In this document: in pieces, positions 62,849 to 64,000 of the stretch
How positions within the stretch are numbered: position 1 is the stretch's first letter
How the letters are laid out: each line of letters begins with the position of its first letter
Source of the DNA: Epinephelus fuscoguttatus
Lineage: Eukaryota; Chordata; Actinopteri; Perciformes; Serranidae
Assembly: GCF_011397635.1 (NCBI RefSeq)
Contig: NC_064754.1
Location: forward strand, 30,980,543-31,044,542
Length of the DNA: 64,000 nt
Direction: 5' to 3'
The notes under the pieces: model-generated
Seen by the model: only the letters and a program-made list of their open reading frames with translations
What the model was told of the DNA's origin: nothing
Databases searched by the model: none
Made by a program: the position numbers and the translations under genes

Positions 62849-62951
62849 CATAAATGACCTGTCGCGTTACACACTCAGGTTATCTCAAAGATAAAGTGTT
62901 GGAGCTCCTTCAGACTCTGAAAAAGCCAATTTCCTCCCTAATCCTGAACTA
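62849..62951 (-). other. crb3: Candidate first exon of crb3
   Basis: The donor is TTTATG|GTGAGT with the exon ending at 62849. A TATAAAA on the minus strand (62981-62987) would place the start of transcription near 62950. The last three bases are ATG, and an in-frame TAA lies 18 bases before that ATG. The exon is therefore either 5' UTR or supplies only the initiator Met. Confidence 0.4.
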
Positions 62952-63480
62952 AACTAATCACACCGACACACCCACTCAAGTTTTATATTGCCACAGGCGG
63001 ACGCATGTGTGCGCGCGGTGGAATGCTGCAGTTCCTGCTGCACCTGTTGAGCCGGTGCTGCTCAGCTCAGGTGAGCCTGCTGCTGCTGCTGCTGGGAAAT
63101 GACAGACGAAACCGCTGCTACGTAAAGAATACAGGAGCCTCTGCAGGCTCTCTGACTCACGAGGACGCTCAGAAACGGTTTCGGTTATAGCTCCAGTCGC
63201 AGGTCACCTGTAGTCTGCCTTTGAGGGGAAATTTGGTAAATGACTCGGGTGTTACCTGCCGGTTAGTGAGCGTACAGGTGAGGTGACGGCCGACGTGCCC
63301 CGTGGTGACTCTTGGTTCAAAGCAAGGTGTTGTAGCAAAGCGACAAAAGTTTTAATCCAGCCCGGGCTCGGTGTGTACGCGGCATAGCTGAAACTATTTT
63401 CTCTCACACTCACCTGCCTGTGCATATGCAAATGAGCTTAGTCACGTGTCCTGTGTGCGCCAATCAGAAACGTCTCCTTA
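62952..63480 (-). promoter_or_regulatory. crb3: Putative crb3 promoter with E2-box cluster
   Basis: A CpG-containing stretch upstream of the candidate first exon. TATAAAA lies at 62981-62987 (minus). Five CACCTG/CAGGTG boxes lie at 63041, 63068, 63205, 63275 and 63411. Further upstream are an octamer ATGCAAAT (63426-63433), CACGTG (63443-63448) and CCAAT (63460-63464). In mammals Snail and ZEB1 repress CRB3 through E2-boxes. Function here is inferred. Confidence 0.5.
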
Positions 63481-64000
63481 TCTCACTTCCTCTGCCTGCT
63501 GCTCACTCCCTTCTTTTTCTTTTTTTTTTTTTGCCATCAAATAGTTTTAATTTTAACGTTTCATGATCTTATTGCTTGTTTTATAATGTCCTACTTAAGC
63601 ACAAAGCACAGAGCTGAGTGCAGAGATGCCTGGGTTGACTGATTGCCAGATGATCAATCACTGTGATATCATGAAGGTTTAATAATTAGAGAGGAAAGGC
63701 CTTGAGCGAGTTGAGAAGGCTGTTGTTTGTCAGATGGGGACAATCTGCTTTCTGGTGTGGCCTACTTTCATTATTACTAATCAAACAAACTTTTTCCATG
63801 TCCAAATAGTAGGACTCCTGACGTGCAGGACAAAGACACAGTGTGGATTTGGGCTTATCAGAGGTTAAAAAGAAAATGAGTCATTCAAAGGAAAGTTAAA
63901 CGCACAGATATAATGTCTCTTCAGACCTACACAAGTCACACAGAGAGGCTTCTTTTTTTAGTACAGACCTTTCAAATGTGTAGGTTTCCTTGCAAAATTG
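63481..64000. other. Right-edge spacer
   Basis: A short T-rich run at 63510-63531, then AT-rich sequence with no feature I can support. Confidence 0.5.

Noticed and set aside
63005-63190. 61-codon ORF on the plus strand upstream of crb3
   Set aside because: It lies in the putative crb3 promoter and contains Leu-rich CTG repeats. No splice context or homology supports a divergent gene.

Overview
The window is vertebrate nuclear DNA, almost certainly from a teleost fish. The genes have many short exons with GT-AG introns. Spacers are AT-rich and full of TG microsatellites, hAT and Tc1/mariner DNA transposons, CR1/L2-type LINE pieces and SINE-like repeats that I recognise from fish genomes. I cannot name the species.

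Region 1 (1-39.5 kb) holds no convincing complete gene. It is a repeat-rich spacer with one weak candidate 3'-terminal exon (252-445). It contains a hAT element nested inside another hAT element, each with its own 8-bp target duplication (9.7-10.95 kb). A twin-primed, 5'-inverted LINE lies at 18.1 kb. Two decayed elements (20.95-22.1 kb and 31.3-32.1 kb) encode related remnants of one unusual protein. There is a hAT element with a BED-finger fragment and a perfect target duplication (28.4-29.9 kb), a Tc1 element with both ends and TA flanks (33.3-34.5 kb), a terminal-inverted-repeat element (35.1-36.2 kb) and a CR1/L2-like reverse transcriptase remnant (37.6-39.1 kb).

Region 2 (39.5-63.5 kb) is a compact three-gene block. 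A beta-tubulin gene, best called tubb4a (+, five coding exons, 444 aa), has a CpG-rich promoter. Less than 1.5 kb after its stop codon comes a DENN-domain Rab exchange factor, dennd1c (+, 22 coding exons, 902 aa as I assemble it). Tail to tail with it lies the short polarity protein crb3 (-), whose poly(A) signal is about 80 bp from that of dennd1c. From memory, the order and orientation TUBB4A-DENND1C-CRB3 match human 19p13.3, which supports the paralogue names.

The genes are functionally loosely related. The tubulin builds microtubules, DENND1C activates Rab13/Rab35-type GTPases in membrane traffic, and Crb3 is the apical polarity determinant at junctions. They are neighbours by conserved synteny, not an operon.

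Most interesting points: a 90-nt stop-free in-frame intron in the tubulin gene; a long TG tract at the dennd1c exon 9 acceptor; an intron almost filled by tetranucleotide repeats; an E2-box cluster at the crb3 promoter; and the family of decayed elements with the shared protein. I found no CRISPR array, tRNA or rRNA gene, or virus. All exon boundaries were read by eye and have not been checked against transcripts.
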